Assembly: GCA_002633005.1 (NCBI GenBank)
Contig: NMRA01000319.1
Coordinates: 291,546 to 355,545, forward strand
Reading direction: 5' to 3'
Length of the DNA: 64,000 bases
Origin: Phoronis australis
Lineage: Eukaryota > Phoronida > Phoronidae
In this document: positions 20,406 through 33,250 of the stretch, piece by piece
Numbering within the stretch: position 1 is the stretch's first letter
Layout of the letters: every line of letters begins with the position of its first letter
The notes under the pieces: generated by a model
What the model was told of the DNA's origin: nothing
What the model saw: the letters and a program-made list of their open reading frames with translations, nothing else
Databases searched by the model: none
Position numbers and translations under genes: made by a program

Positions 20406-23400
20406 AGTAATTGTTTTTGAAAATTTCCGCTTTTGCATGAGAGGCTATCAAAAATAGGATTTTCATAATTTTTTGAAACAATATTTAAAGCTACAAAATG
20501 ACAACGAAATGATAATTTAGAAAATTGTAACACCGTTTATGAGATTTCATGTGGAACACTTATGTCATACGACATTTGGTCATGATATTTATCCTGCCGT
20601 TTTGTTATGAATGTACCTATATTGTTCGCTAAATTTTCACAAAAAGGCAAGATTACGTAACCTAATAAGTGGCTGTCTGGTATAAAGTCAAAATCAAATT
20701 CTATGGAATATCAACTTTCCGAAAATAACTACTTTTGCTGATTTAAATTCCGCAGTTTTGTAGATATTTGGATAAATATGCAAACTTGTCGATGACGTCT
20801 TACTTAACCTTAAGGATGTACTGAAATGAGCGAGTACGACACCAGCAAATCTTTCTGTTCTGTTGACTGAGGATGGTCACAGGTATGGATGAAACGCGAA
20901 GGCTATTTGACTGATTGGTACAATCAGGTAATCTTAATAGTCTCTAGTTGTCATAAATACTGTGGAAGGCTAGGTGCACTTGGATACCCCAGACGGAAAC
21001 ACAAAACAAATAACCGCGAGATAACAAAGTTGCACAGACTCGTTTGAAGAACACTGTTATCTTTTCACGCCTCTATTCAAACAAGATGAATCTTGTTTTA
21101 CCCACTCGATGTTTAAGAAGTAGATTTTCGACGCAGTCTTTATTTCTTTAAAAGTAAAACTAACAAAGACGTCTGCAAACTCGTGACGCACATTCCCGCT
21201 TTACAGGCCTTTCACATAATGTAGATGTCAATATGTACGGAAAATGTGTTAAAGCTTGTTTCGGAAATTTCACCCACTAACTGGTCCCATCACCTGAGAG
21301 ATAGCACAGTTATTCAAATGAAATACTTGTTTATCCTACGTGAGTCTCAGTGTTCTAAGCTGAACAGTCAATATTCCCGAAATACAGTCGTCGTTTAAAT
21401 CGCCTTGTCATGCTATTTATATTCTAATACGCAACTGAAAACACGTTTGACGATTAACAGACGTTGTTTCGAACTTTTAACAGTTGGCGGAGGTACCAGA
21501 ACGTTATTTTGTATCAATGAATTAAATAATCTAGACCACTGTTCATTAATAGGTTAAATCAAAGTTTGGTACTTTTTATAAACTAGTCGATGCAATTTAT
21601 ATTGGAAAATGTTAGGAGTCGTAAATCTTTCGCGTGTATCGTTTTAGGCTCTAGACTTTCCATTCACGGCCTCGTGAATGAATCACAAACACGCTGACGG
21701 GGAAGTAACTTTTTTGCGGCGTTGCTTTTTGCAAAGTTTAAGTTTACCTGCTTTATGTTCTCTATAGATTCCAATCAAATTTGGCATCTAAAGGTGTTTT
21801 TGTAAGCTACAGTGCTTAAGGTTATGTAAGATCTTATCGACTTGTTTGTGTACTTAGCCAAAGACCTGCATAACTATAGATCTTAATGCAGTGAACGTAT
21901 ACATTTCTGAAAGCCTGCGCAGTTCAATTTTTGACAGGCTATTGATTGGGTCACGTTAAAATGTATTTTAATAATATTTAACGAAAATAAAGGTACATCC
22001 CTAGTAAAACAAGAGTATCACTTACCATGGCTAAATTTTGTTTGATGCAATTGTTAGAGCGAAATCTCAAAGAAGAAGTTACAATTCTCCAAATTACCAC
22101 GAGTTTTTCCATAAGAATTATAAAAGTCCTGTTTTTGATAACGCCTCAAGACTTTTAAAAAGGGAAGTTTTTAAAAAAATTCGTAACTGTGTTTTTCAGA
22201 ACAATGCATAAGTATGGTATCTATGAATCTGGGATCAGCCATGTCTTATAGATGATGTTGGAAAAGTAATTGAAAAATTGCGTCTTATCACATTTATTGA
22301 ATCAAACCACAAGTTTTATGAAGGTGTGTTACGGACTTTCTATTGAGACACGCGATAACTACGTGAACTCAATGACACCGACACAAGCAGATAGGGAAAA
22401 ATCATATCAGTAGAAAACGGTGCAGTCGGTCAAGATTAAAATTTTATTGTTACTGAGTTAGATGTAAAGGAGTCGAGTTTTAGTCTCCAGACGACAAAAT
22501 TAAACAAGATTAGATGGTTGTGATCGTTCTTGGAATCTGGCAATCATACTATAATCGAGATTTTGTCCACGTAGACGGATGATAATTTTCACAGAAACAC
22601 GTCAAGGCTATATTTAGCATTGCATCACATTTCCTGTGCATGATTGAGAACATGGCTAAGAGAACGACATTTTAGCCTACCTCACACTCGTCGTATGTCA
22701 ATTTTACGCTTTTGCATGGTGCTTGAAAAAATTTACCTTATAGGCTTACAACTGATCTGATTAAAATGCATTCTCATGTAACAACACCTTCGATAGCTGC
22801 CAGCCAGACTTCATCGGTTTGCGCGTCAATGAAGGTCCTATTCTTTGACGTCATAACAATGTTCGTTTCAAAATCATCATGCTCGTTACTTTTTCACAAA
22901 AGTGACAATATACAAAACGCGAGAAAAAAAAATGCCCTTCATCTTACCATCTAGTAATGTCGGAAGAAAATGAAGGAATGACTGGTGTTGAAAAGGGCGA
23001 CTATCGTAGAATCGATTTGTCCACTGAGAATTTAAGCAGACGATATTTTGCCGGTGACGTCAGACCCCCTTTGAGGACTTGGGGCGATAACGTGTGAAGC
23101 CAATCAGAGATCGTTCAAATTGTATTTAATGCAGAGACAGCTAAAAATATAGCAGAGAAAATAAATCACTTAGAACAAAGGAAGAGAGAAATTGTTTCGT
23201 CTGAAGGTCTTACGTCTGTTTCACACACTTGAGAATACAGGAAACAGAGTGAGTATATTGCAATTATTTTTACAATAAGTAGAGCAAACATAATGATAAT
23301 CGTCATATCAAATAAACATGTTGCAACACAATTTAGTAATTGAAAACTTCAAGTGAATTACTTGATATAAGACTGAAATAGATAAAACGGATGAGTGTGG

Positions 23401-24923
23401 CTAAAAACAAGGCAAATTTTCTTCAGAAATCATCAGTCTTTTCTACACAGGCTTGCAAATTCATCGTCATGATGGGTTTAGTAAAACGCCAGAGAGATCA
23501 GACTTGGCCTGAGTTTCTCTTAACATGCAAGTTCTTACTAAAGCCAGAATTAAAGTATTTTCCCACTTAAGCTCATAAAGCTGTATTCTGTGCTGTTTAG
23601 TTGGCTAAAAATGAAAATTGGAATTAGGTGTTTTATTAAAATTGGTTACGTTATTTACCCTGATGCGATTTAATTTCTGTTACCATCGAAACCATCAGTG
23701 ACTCAAGAAAACGATTCAGGGCTTTTTGTTGTTGTCCAGCCTTAAAATTGTGAACATGTAAATAGCTCATACGCAATGCCTGTAACTTGAGCTGGAATCC
23801 TATGGCGGTAGGGTATATTATGATACCACTTGTATAAGAGTAAAAGGCCTAATTCGCTTTTTAGTCAAGTAAACAGGGCAAAATGCATTTTTAACAAGAC
23901 GCTTAGAGCCTACAGTAGGTCAGTCACCTACTTAGAAATGCATACAAAAAACTCAATGGTTAGTTAAAAAGAATTGGTCATTTTGTGCAGAATCAGAATA
24001 GAGTCAAGTTACATCCTTCATTTTGTTTTATAGCAAACGTGTATGTATTATAATGTATAATGCAAATCTTGTCCATGAAACGCTCTATGGATTGTTACAT
24101 GGGTTACTAATTAATGCCTTTATTTAAAGCTCATCCGTTTTTCAAATCGCTTATTAAGAGATGGCATTCCAGTTAGACAACGTTGTCTCTCGAATACGTA
24201 AACTTGCCATTCCAACAAAATGCTTCACAGCGATTTAACGAGTTGAAAAAATCTTATCTCGTTAGATGTCAGCGCACGTCAAAAACATGCTACCTGTACT
24301 TGAACTGAGTTGATTAGATTGTGAGGGCACAACAAAGTGAAATATTAAGAAATCAGTCCCGGGAATTCTAATACCGTACATACGAGTATTTAAGCCCATG
24401 CTACTATGCTCGAAATATTTTTAAGCATTGCTTTTAGTTAATATTGAATGATTTATATTATCGTTAATCCACTACTGAATAACTCGATGTGAAAAAATGT
24501 GAATCGTAACTTGTGTATTTTACTGTAAAATAGTTGTCCAAGTCGCTATGCGTGTTTATTCATTTTTATCCGTTTCATTTTATCTCTTAATCTTAAATTT
24601 GAAAGACATCAACATATACCGTTTTTCAGCGAACTAAATGTTCACTCATGTGCTAGGCCTACGTAAGTTTGCTAACTGGCGACAGGACATACTGTTCTGC
24701 ACATTATATACAACGGGGAAACAAACCCTCATCACAGGCCGCAGAACTCCCACTACGAAGCAAGGGCTTTTCGTACTAACGTCGACGCGTCAATGGTTTG
24801 GAGAGTTGCCGTCAGTATAAACGCTTAACTCCGGTCCTGGATCGTAGTTAACAGCTCCAGTTAACATCGCAGTTGACAGGTGGATTTAATAGCGCAGTGT
24901 CGACGCTGCGATGCAGTATGAAC

Positions 24924-25179
24924 CAGTGGCGGATTTCGAGGGGGGCCAAGGGGGCCATGCCCCCCCCCCCNNNNNNNNNNNNNNNNNNNNNNNNNNNNNN
25001 NNNNNNNNNNNNNNNNNNNNNNNNNNNNNNNNNNNNNNNNNNNNNNNNNNNNNNNNNNNNNNNNNNNNNNNNNNNNNNNNNNNNNNNNNNNNNNNNNNNN
25101 NNNNNNNNNNNNNNNNNNNNNNNNNNNNNNNNNNNNNNNNNNNNNNNNNNNNNAACTCAAAATCCTGGATCCGCCCCTG
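24924..25179. mobile_element. TIR element, CAGTGGCGGAT family, copy 3 (contains 183-N gap)
   Basis: It starts CAGTGGCGGATTTCGAGGGG and ends TCCTGGATCCGCCCCTG. TGAAC is present immediately outside both ends, a possible 5-bp target duplication. The interior from 24971 to 25153 is Ns following a C-run, so true length and coding content are unknown. Confidence 0.65.
24971..25153. other. Assembly gap (183 N)
   Basis: The run of N begins right after a poly-C stretch in the element and marks unresolved sequence. ORF translations across it are meaningless. Confidence 0.99.
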
Positions 25180-25222
25180 TGAACGGTTAACTTCGGTCCA
25201 ATCGAAGTTAACCGTTCACAGG
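25176..25222. repeat. Perfect 20-bp hairpin
   Basis: CCTGTGAACGGTTAACTTCG (25176-25195) and its exact reverse complement (25203-25222) are separated by GTCCAAT. The stem overlaps the end of the nested TIR element. Confidence 0.85.
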
Positions 25223-28090
25223 TGCCACTGTTATCGTCAACAGTTACAGGGTAGTGCCGTCACTAATAGCTGCTTGTATTTTGCTCTAATAATAATCAAT
25301 CGATTTAAAAATAAGTTTAATGTCATTTAGCACATGTAAATGTTCCCAAATTGTTGCACTGAAAAAATCTTAGCGTGCAGTGCTACCTTGCGATAACTTC
25401 GATAACGACAGCGTCACCAACCGTTTACTTCGATGTTTTAACTACCGAAGCCAGTATGAACGGTCCAGTTAACTGCGCCGTTTACGTCGACGCTCCGCTC
25501 AGACCGGAGTTAAGTCAATATGAAGGGGTACCTCGCCGAAAAACTCTTACCACGCAACCTAAACTACAACCACGCACTCTTTCCACGGACAATGTACTAA
25601 CTAGACACCAGGGGTGTGTGTCATGTATTTTGAGAGAGAATACTTTAATATTTTGGAATTAGTATTAGTGAGTCTTACTTACCGTATGGTACTTCTGTGA
25701 TTTTTATAACAGATGTTGCTTATCTCAGAAATATGTATCCGTATCACCGTTGTTGTGGTAACCGGGCCAGACAGTATTTTAATGCCTTGAAAGGTGGCAC
25801 TCCGCGATGTACTGAGGTTAGGCGCTTCGCGAAGATACTTTGGAAACTTTGAGGTTTGCGTCAAAATCATCGCGACTTATCAATAAAATACATGACGTCT
25901 TGCAATATGAGTAGAAAATTTGCCGAGCATCTGTTATCAGCCATTTCGCAAAAATGAAAACCACAAAGACCGTGCTACGTGACAATGGAAGAATTCTATA
26001 AAAGCAATACACACAAATTGGGTTACACACATAGTTCACTGTACTAAAGAGTGCCTGTGTGTGGTTCGAGTGGTAAGAGCGTGGTCCTTGGTAAAAGTTT
26101 GTTTCGTCTTCTAAAATATGCTAATGCGGATGTAGGCACGGCTTACTTGCACTATAGAATGAAATTCAAGACCCTTTGGCTCTGTCTGCAATGGGCACGA
26201 TTTGCTGCATTTTGGTGGAACGCCTGTTCACAATCCGGTGGTTTTATTTTCAATTACATGACTGTGTACTGTAGACTTGAATTTAAAGAGAAATGCCTGC
26301 AACAAAACAAGACGCCCAAAAAGTTAGTATCGTCGGTTGAAAAAAGCGATTGTGTTTTATTTTATCGCCACAATGGCATGGCTTCGCTTTAAAATTTCAA
26401 CGAATATAGCTGACTCCCGCCTTAAGTCGAAGGTACACAGGGAATCTCTCACGTCTGTGCTTCGGTTTCCAATAGTGTTAACATCCTTCATTCAAGTATT
26501 CTCACCATGCATTTGAGGACAAATCCGCCCGCCATGTATTCAGTGCGTGTTTCGCGCATATCTGAATTCACTTCACATATTTCAACTGTTTGCATTGTAT
26601 CAAGTGCAGGTGTAAATGAACGTTTTTTTCTACCTTCCAAAACTGTAATGTAATCTTGAACTTTTAGCGACAAGATAAGAACAATTTATCGGATTGAATG
26701 AACACCTGTGCCTATCTCCCGTGTTTACACACTGCATTTGTCTAATGTTGAAAATTAGGCCTCGCCTCCACTTTTTCTTCGCTTTTTAAAAGGTTTAAAA
26801 TTTTATTTCCGTCCACATGTGTCGTATCTTTTTCCTTCAAAACGAATTCGCTAGTGTGATCAAAAACGCAATTTTTGTTTGCATTTTCAAATAAAATGGT
26901 TTTTCTTACACACGAATGCGCCAATACAATTGTGATATTAGCGTTGATTTTTTTCCTACACATGGGTGCAGTAAATACGTATTTTTTCAAAAAAATCAGC
27001 CATGAAGAGTGTTTTTGAAAAAGTTGCGTTTTTGGTTGAGATCTTCATAGATTCTAATGAAGGGAAAATGAGTTCGGTAAAAAATTCGCTTTACAAAAAT
27101 TCAAGCAAAATATTTTAAAGCTGTAGCCATCAAAAGTTATTTTAAAGCTGCAATAAGTCTGCATTCCGGCTAAGAAACTGAGTTTTCATTTAGGCCCCTT
27201 AGCGCTAAAAATTGGTCTCGATTTGTTCCTACTCGGATAATAAATGATTTTTTATCTTCCAAAGAATTGACAGTTTGTTACCCTCGAGACTATGCTCGGC
27301 GAATAAAATATGACACGCCACGATAAGTTAACTTGTAGCGCCTTGTCTCAAACAATAACGAGCGACTCCCTCTTCATCTCCGTTCTGATTAAGGAACAAT
27401 TTCAGACCAATTTCATAACGCTATGCAGCCTTAGTCAAAAACTGTATTAGTGACGGAAAGTGAGTTTAAATCTGCATTAAGCGACGACACAGAATATTTT
27501 CTATACGTGTGTTCAGTTGCATCTCGATCTGTAGAAAATCTTTCGAATTTTCGAGATAACGCAAGTTTTTACGAGATTTTGCCATTCAATATAAGCTAAG
27601 CAAGTGATCTCACAAACTTTCATTGTTAAGTATCCCGCCTTACGCGCCTGGCCAGAGCACACTGAGCAGGCATTATGACATATGACATTTATCATTGAAA
27701 TCGATTATTTCCGACAATCTTCGTGTTTAAAAAGGGAATGATGCGAAACTTTACTAAAACACTTAATCTCTGCTGTTAAGCTCTGACATTCGTAAAAAGC
27801 GGTACAGAGTCGTGATTACCACTAGAACAGTGCCATGGCGGTAATAAGTATTTAAACATTGCCACGTTGGTGCTTCCATAATACTGGCAGTGAGTTGAAA
27901 AAGTAGTCCTGCAGTACTGTCGCTACGTTTAATTTCCTTTCTACAGAGCTTCGACTTTTCTAATAATTTTGAAATATTTTTTTCAAAATCGTGATTTACT
28001 CATCTTGTTTCAGTGACATCTTTGGAAGTCCGCACCTGGAATTTATCACTTTTAGGCCAAGGATAGTTCACCGATGTTCGCTGAAGGACA

Positions 28091-28885
28091 ATGAACGTTT
28101 TATTACAAAATCCATGCGGCTTTGATCGACGCATGAACCTCTTCGGGAAAGGCTCCTTGTCGGAATTCACCGATAACAACTGGCATCGCTTAGGTGTTTT
28201 GAACAGACGGGATCAAAAACTGAATTGTGCCAGGATAAAATTCATCGACAAAGAAGCCAGACGTGCGCTTGGTAGATTTGACAAGGTCAATGAAAGTTTA
28301 CAGTTGTCTGTAAAAAGGTATCAAGCCCATAAGCTTATTCTTGAAAAACAACTAATAAGGGATGGCAGTTGTGCTTTGACCACCAAGAACAATTTGGTAT
28401 CACTGAAACCACTCATTAAAGAGGTTATGGCTGAAATGGAACCGAAGAAAAGACGCAAAAAGCGTGCCAGCTACTTAGTCGAGAAATCTCGTAATCTTAC
28501 AAACAAAAAAATCCAGAGAAACGTTGAGCGTTTCGCGACCATTGACAAATATTCTCAGAGTCTTACCGTAGAAACTGCTAGTAAGACTGCGCAGCCGGAA
28601 GTAACAAAACCAGCAGACGATGGACGTCGCCCAAAGATGGTGGGAAAATTGCAGACATTGGTTATTTCCCACAAATCTTTACCAGTGTCATCTTTTTTGC
28701 CAAAGCTTAAAGTTCCATCGGCTAAGATTGGAACAGTTACAACAGGAGGTCCATATTTCAAGCCTGTGATCTCTTCTGAACGTTGCTCAAATGGCCTAGT
28801 GCTTCCCCCTATTGACGGAAACACCACGGATTGTTCAAAGGACACAGCAACCGAACGGAAAGAACACCGGTCAAGTTCAAGTTGA
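28091..28885 (+). CDS. Unrecognised single-exon ORF, 264 residues, basic
   Basis: The ORF opens at ATG 28091, with an in-frame TGA at 28082 just upstream, and stops at 28885. A good acceptor (TCTTGTTTCAG ending at 28013) may end a 5' UTR intron. I do not recognise the family. Residues about 46-95 look helical and charged. Residues 118-125 (P-K-K-R-R-K-K-R) resemble a nuclear localisation signal. The C-terminal third is Ser/Thr/Pro/Lys-rich and ends in four serines. No signal peptide or membrane segment is seen. It is the only long ATG-initiated ORF in the 17 kb between the two recognised genes, which favours a real gene. A decayed or chance ORF is possible. Confidence 0.55.
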   Translation: MNVLLQNPCGFDRRMNLFGKGSLSEFTDNNWHRLGVLNRRDQKLNCARIKFIDKEARRALGRFDKVNESLQLSVKRYQAHKLILEKQLIRDGSCALTTKNNLVSLKPLIKEVMAEMEPKKRRKKRASYLVEKSRNLTNKKIQRNVERFATIDKYSQSLTVETASKTAQPEVTKPADDGRRPKMVGKLQTLVISHKSLPVSSFLPKLKVPSAKIGTVTTGGPYFKPVISSERCSNGLVLPPIDGNTTDCSKDTATERKEHRSSSS

Positions 28886-29215
28886 GGCTAATTTGTGAGA
28901 CAGTAAAGAAAATTATATTGCACAAAAGCATCTAGGAGTAATAATGATACAATTAGCGCCAAAGAAAAGACAGGTGTCCAATAACTCGAGATCCTGAGAA
29001 CGAAAGTGCGAGTTAAGATGAGCAAACTTTAGGTACTGGTTGGAATGAATTGTATATGTTAGAGCTTGTGCTGCGATGTTGGATTGTAGTAGGAATGGTT
29101 AGCGCTGATGTCTTGTGTCCATGGTATTGGAAGGGAACAGTATATCTTGCTTGTGACGAATTGCATTTTAAGAGAAAGTTGGACCTGTTCGGCATCTTAA
29201 TTTTGCCCGATAAAG

Positions 29216-29339
29216 TGACTTCACCGGTTCCGACGGGTCAACCGGCTAACTGACATCTGATTGGTTTCTAAGCTGGAAGTGGTCATATGTAACCAATAAG
29301 ATGTCTTAGCCAGTTGACCCGTCGGAACCGGCGAAGTCA
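29216..29339. mobile_element. 124-bp foldback (MITE-like) with about 50-bp arms
   Basis: The left arm starts TGACTTCACCGGTTCCGACG and the right arm, read inverted, starts TGACTTCGCCGGTTCCGACG. Both continue through GGTCAAC and GGCTAA to ATTGGTT with few mismatches. About 21 bp separates the arms. Confidence 0.75.
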
Positions 29340-30861
29340 ATTAAATACAGCCAATGTGTTTTCACAAACACTGCTTTGTCTTTCACAAAGATAATTTATG
29401 TTTCCATGGGCGTGTTTGTGTACAAACTGCAAGTGACTTCATTGCGCAAGTAGCAGGTTTGAATTACATGGATCCAGTTTTTGCGACATTTTTATTTTAT
29501 GATTGATTTCCATTGGTTATTCATTGTTGTTAGCTTCTTCAGGGAAAAGGATGGCTAGTAGAACTATTTGCATAACAATCATCCAAAATACAATTGTTCA
29601 AGGCTGTGTTTCTTCCCTCTATTTAAACGTCTAATGAACAAGACTTGTCGAGTTGACAAAGGCAAAATGCATTTTTAATTCACTATCATTTTGCGACGTT
29701 GGGCGTGTTTGCATCAGTCATTTGAATATTTCACAGCACAGCACAACAGTGATAATTTTACGGTATGTTGATGGAAAAGAATGTATTAAAACGTTGTGAG
29801 ATCCAACTTTCTTAACTAGTCATCCAAATCACGGTCGAAAACAACACTGGCTTCGTGCGCTTCTAGCTTCATCAGACCTCTCATAATTTTGGAACGACTA
29901 GCACCGTGTGCCAACACAATGAGAGAAAACGTTGTTCCCAAATTGTGACAACACGAAGCTGAAATCGACAGAAGCCTGTGTTGTCTTCTACAATACATGT
30001 ATTGATGAAAGAGTGCTACCAGCTTTGACAAACCGCGTCAAAACGCAGGAGTGAATACGAACTGTGTAATGGTCACGCAAAGTGGAAAACATCGGTACTA
30101 AGTTGGATTTAGTGTTTCAGGTCGGTAATGAGGATCTAGACCCAGATAATATTCTCTCCGTGTATTAATGCAAACAATGTTGAAAAATAAACAGATTCCA
30201 TTACAATTAATCGTTGCAATACATTGAATTAGTTTTTATGATTGCAGCTTCTTTCGATATACAAGTTTATTTTTAGTTGACAAAATAATATTTGACAAAA
30301 GTAGGCAAGACCAGGAGGCTTTGGGGATGTTTTGTATAAGGATCCAGTATGATTTATTTTGATGCATCGCATTAAAAAGGTCGGTTTAATTTGATTTTCA
30401 TACCTTAGTCGTTTTATTCGCCAACCGCTGGCATATAGTCGTTAGTTTGGAAAACAGTGGAGTTGAAATTATAATCATCATTGGCCTATATTGATTCTTA
30501 GGTGGATAATGTGGAATTTAAACCAAAACTTTTGTGCTATAGGTTACCCGAGTACCAAAGGTAGCTTTTCACCACGGCACTGTTGTAAGTCTGTGCAAGA
30601 CAAATGATACAAGCGACATCATTTGAATGGTTTCTTCTACTGATGACACCCATTTTATTTCAAAATCATCAGTAGGGCTTTTGGATTCAAGAAATATAAA
30701 ACATGGCATTTCAAGATTTGGGGCTCATCGTCAGAAATTTCCTAAGCACAACACAAGCAGACGACAGTACGGAGACGGTGTCTCCCAAGCCACAGTGAAC
30801 AGCTAGGAGGCTGGTTATCGAAAAGTCTCTTGTCTTTTAGCTAAAATTCAGTCTATGGGTT

Positions 30862-33250
30862 GCTTTACCTTTTCACTATATTGGAAAAAAGCTAAAAGTA
30901 AAAAAACGTCTATAACTTGAAGCCAAAAGACAGAAATCCGTAGCCTGCTTGGGATCAGACTAAAAGCCAAAAGCAAAAAACATAAATTCAACCGTTTTGC
31001 CAACAGACTCTTCGAGAAAAAGGGGCCTGAGATGAAAGATTTACAATCCTAGAAGTCAGTGAAATGTCTTTTCACGTCAATTTCACATACTGATAGTCAC
31101 ATATCGAATGTCCTTGCGGGCCTATTTTAATCAACCGTCATAGGAATATGGTCTATGTGTGGCTACGGCAAACAGCGACCTCTAACAAGAGGAGTCTAAT
31201 GATCCCCTCTGAGGAAAGCTTCACAAACAGGCTCAACTAGATAAATCAAGCTCATTGAACAGTCCCGCAAATTTTTTACCAATAACCTGTATGGAGTGCT
31301 CTACCTCTTGGGGTAACTCCTACCCTCTGCAACTATTTCTGTTACAGATTCACGTCACATTTTTTGGTTTGTTCAGTTTGAAGCAGCACACATTTCACCC
31401 TTATTTACTGAACTGTCAATTTTGAATTCTTGACCTACACGTATTAAGGTTTGCAAATATTACCATACTCATCCCATCTTGAATTATTGCTGAACAAGTA
31501 AGTCAATGGCAATGCCCACAGATGCGCCATTTAAGAATCCGCAACTTTCAATAAACTCTTACTGGGAAGTATTCTCTTAAGTTGAGGCTGGTGGCTTCGA
31601 TTTCCGTGTTGGTTACGTAAGTAGAATTCCATCACCCTAATTAGGAATACTATGAGGCCGATTTTATGACAGTAAAAGGGATAACTTACAGGAGTGCAAA
31701 TTGATTCAATCATATTGACAAGGTGCCCGCAGACGTGTACCAAAAATTGCGGGTACAGGCGGTACTTTTTCATCAAGTTTTGTCTGGCCCGCGCGGTGTC
31801 CACTAGTCCCCCAAATTTCCCTTTCGTCACCGCAAAGGGTTGGAGCAGAAAAAACAACCCCACAAAAGATAGGTGGTAAGTAGCAGACCTGGCACCCGCA
31901 ATAGGGGGTCTTTCAGCAATTTTTGGAACACGCCTGCGGGCACCCTCACTGAGCTGTCAACTACGGCTCGGCAGTGCAATCCACCGGGTCGTAATCTTAT
32001 CTCCCGGTCATAAACAGTGGTAAAAGACTCGGGCCTAATTCTCAAAAGATTCTAATAGAAAANGCTTAACCTTTTCACTATATTGGAAAAAAGCTAAAAG
32101 TAAATAAACGTCTATAACTTGAAGCCAAAAGACAGAAATCCGTAGCCTGCTTGGGATCAGACTAAAAGCCAAAAGCAAAAAACATAAAATCAACCGTTTT
32201 GCCAACAGACTCTTCGAGAAAAAGGGGTCTGAGATGAAAGATTTAGAATCCTAGAAGTCAGTGAAATGTCTTTTCACGTCAATTTCACATACTGATAGTC
32301 ACATATCGAATGTCCTTGCGGGCCTATTTTAATCAACCGTCAGAGGAATATGGTCTATGTGTGGCTACGGGCAAACAGCGACCTCTATCAAGAGGAGTCT
32401 AATGATCCCCTCTGAGGAAAGCTTCACAAACAGGCACAACTAGATAAATCAAGCTCATTGAACAGTCCCGCAAATTTCTTACAAATAACCTGTATGGAGT
32501 GCTTTACCTCTTGGGGTAACTCATACCCTCTGCAACTATTTCTGTTACAGATTCACGTCACATTTTTAGGTTTGTTCAGTTTGAAGCAGCACACATTTCA
32601 CCCTTATTTACTGAACTGTCAATTTTGAATTCTTGACCTACACGTATTAAGGTTTGCAAATATTATCATACTCATCCCATCTTGAATTATTGCTGAACAA
32701 GTAAGTCAATGGCAATGCCCACAGATGCGACATTTAAGAATCCGCAACTTTCAATAAACTCTTACTGGGAAGTATTCTCTTGAGGCTGGTGGCTTCGATT
32801 TCCGTGTTGGTTACGTAAGTAGAATTCCATCACCCTAATTAGGAATACTATGAGGCCGATTTTATGACAGTAAAAGGGTTAACTTACAGGAGTGCAAATT
32901 GATTCAATCACGGACAAGATGCCCGCAGACGTGTACCAAAAATTGCGGGTACAGGCGGTACTTTTTCATCAAGTTTTGCCTGGCCCGCGCGGGGTCTACT
33001 ACTTCCCCAAATTTCCCTTTCGTCACCGCAAAAGGGTTGGAGCAGAAAAAACAACCCCACAAAAGATAGGTGGTAAGTAGCAGACCTGGCACCCGCAATA
33101 GGGGGTCTCTCAGCAATTTTTGGAACACGCCCCTGCGAGCACCCTGTCAATATACGGCTCAGTGCAATCCACCGGGTCGTAATCTTATCTCCCGGTCATA
33201 AACAGTGGTAAAAGACTCGGGCCTAATTCTCAAAAGATTCTAATAGAAAA
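30862..33250. repeat. Direct tandem duplication of about 1.2 kb with N at the junction
   Basis: Copy 1 (30862-32062) and copy 2 (32064-33250) are near-identical over their whole length with scattered substitutions and short indels. Both end CAAAAGATTCTAATAGAAAA. Base 32063 is N. The mirrored small ORFs around 31.5-31.9 and 32.9-33.1 kb are the same repeat sequence and are not genes. Confidence 0.92.
31722..31944. repeat. Foldback element inside the 1.2-kb duplicated unit
   Basis: GGTGCCCGCAGACGTGTACC followed by AAAAATTGC is matched inverted by GCAATTTTTGGAACACGCCTGCGGGCACC. A more degraded equivalent lies at about 32921-33144 in the second copy. Confidence 0.6.

Larger units (their letters stand above)
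24824..25514. mobile_element. Composite repeat bounded by CTTAACTCCGGTC inverted repeats, with nested element and gap
   Basis: CTTAACTCCGGTC at 24824-24836 recurs inverted at 25502-25514. Inside are several GTTAAC-containing words, a CAGTATGAAC motif present twice (about 24915 and 25453), the nested CAGTGGCGGAT element, and a long hairpin. This looks like one inverted-repeat element that received a second element. Limits are approximate. Confidence 0.45.
17421..28090. other. Intergenic, repeat-rich region
   Basis: No ORF here has recognisable homology or a credible exon structure. It contains an inverted repeat (17612-17741), divergent repeats near 18.8-19.4 kb, a TA-flanked element (19823-20246) with ATC/CAT low-complexity flanks, and a nested repeat with a sequencing gap (24824-25514). 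From 20.5 to 24.8 kb I see AT-rich DNA with no feature I can support. Confidence 0.7.

Noticed and set aside
20220-20438. His-rich and Asp/Met-rich ORFs
   Set aside because: They are translations of the ATC/ACC low-complexity tract.
24861-25330. ORFs with long X runs
   Set aside because: They are artefacts of reading through the 183-N gap.
26051-26392. 113-codon plus-strand ORF with a GGTTCGA word near its start (tRNA-like B box)
   Set aside because: The B-box match fails at the conserved CC, no tRNA stems form, and the peptide has no family signature.
31531-33150. Repeated minus-strand ORFs with C-x-L-x-Q-P-F-A-V-T-K-G
   Set aside because: They are present twice because of the duplicated 1.2-kb segment, and derive from a foldback repeat.
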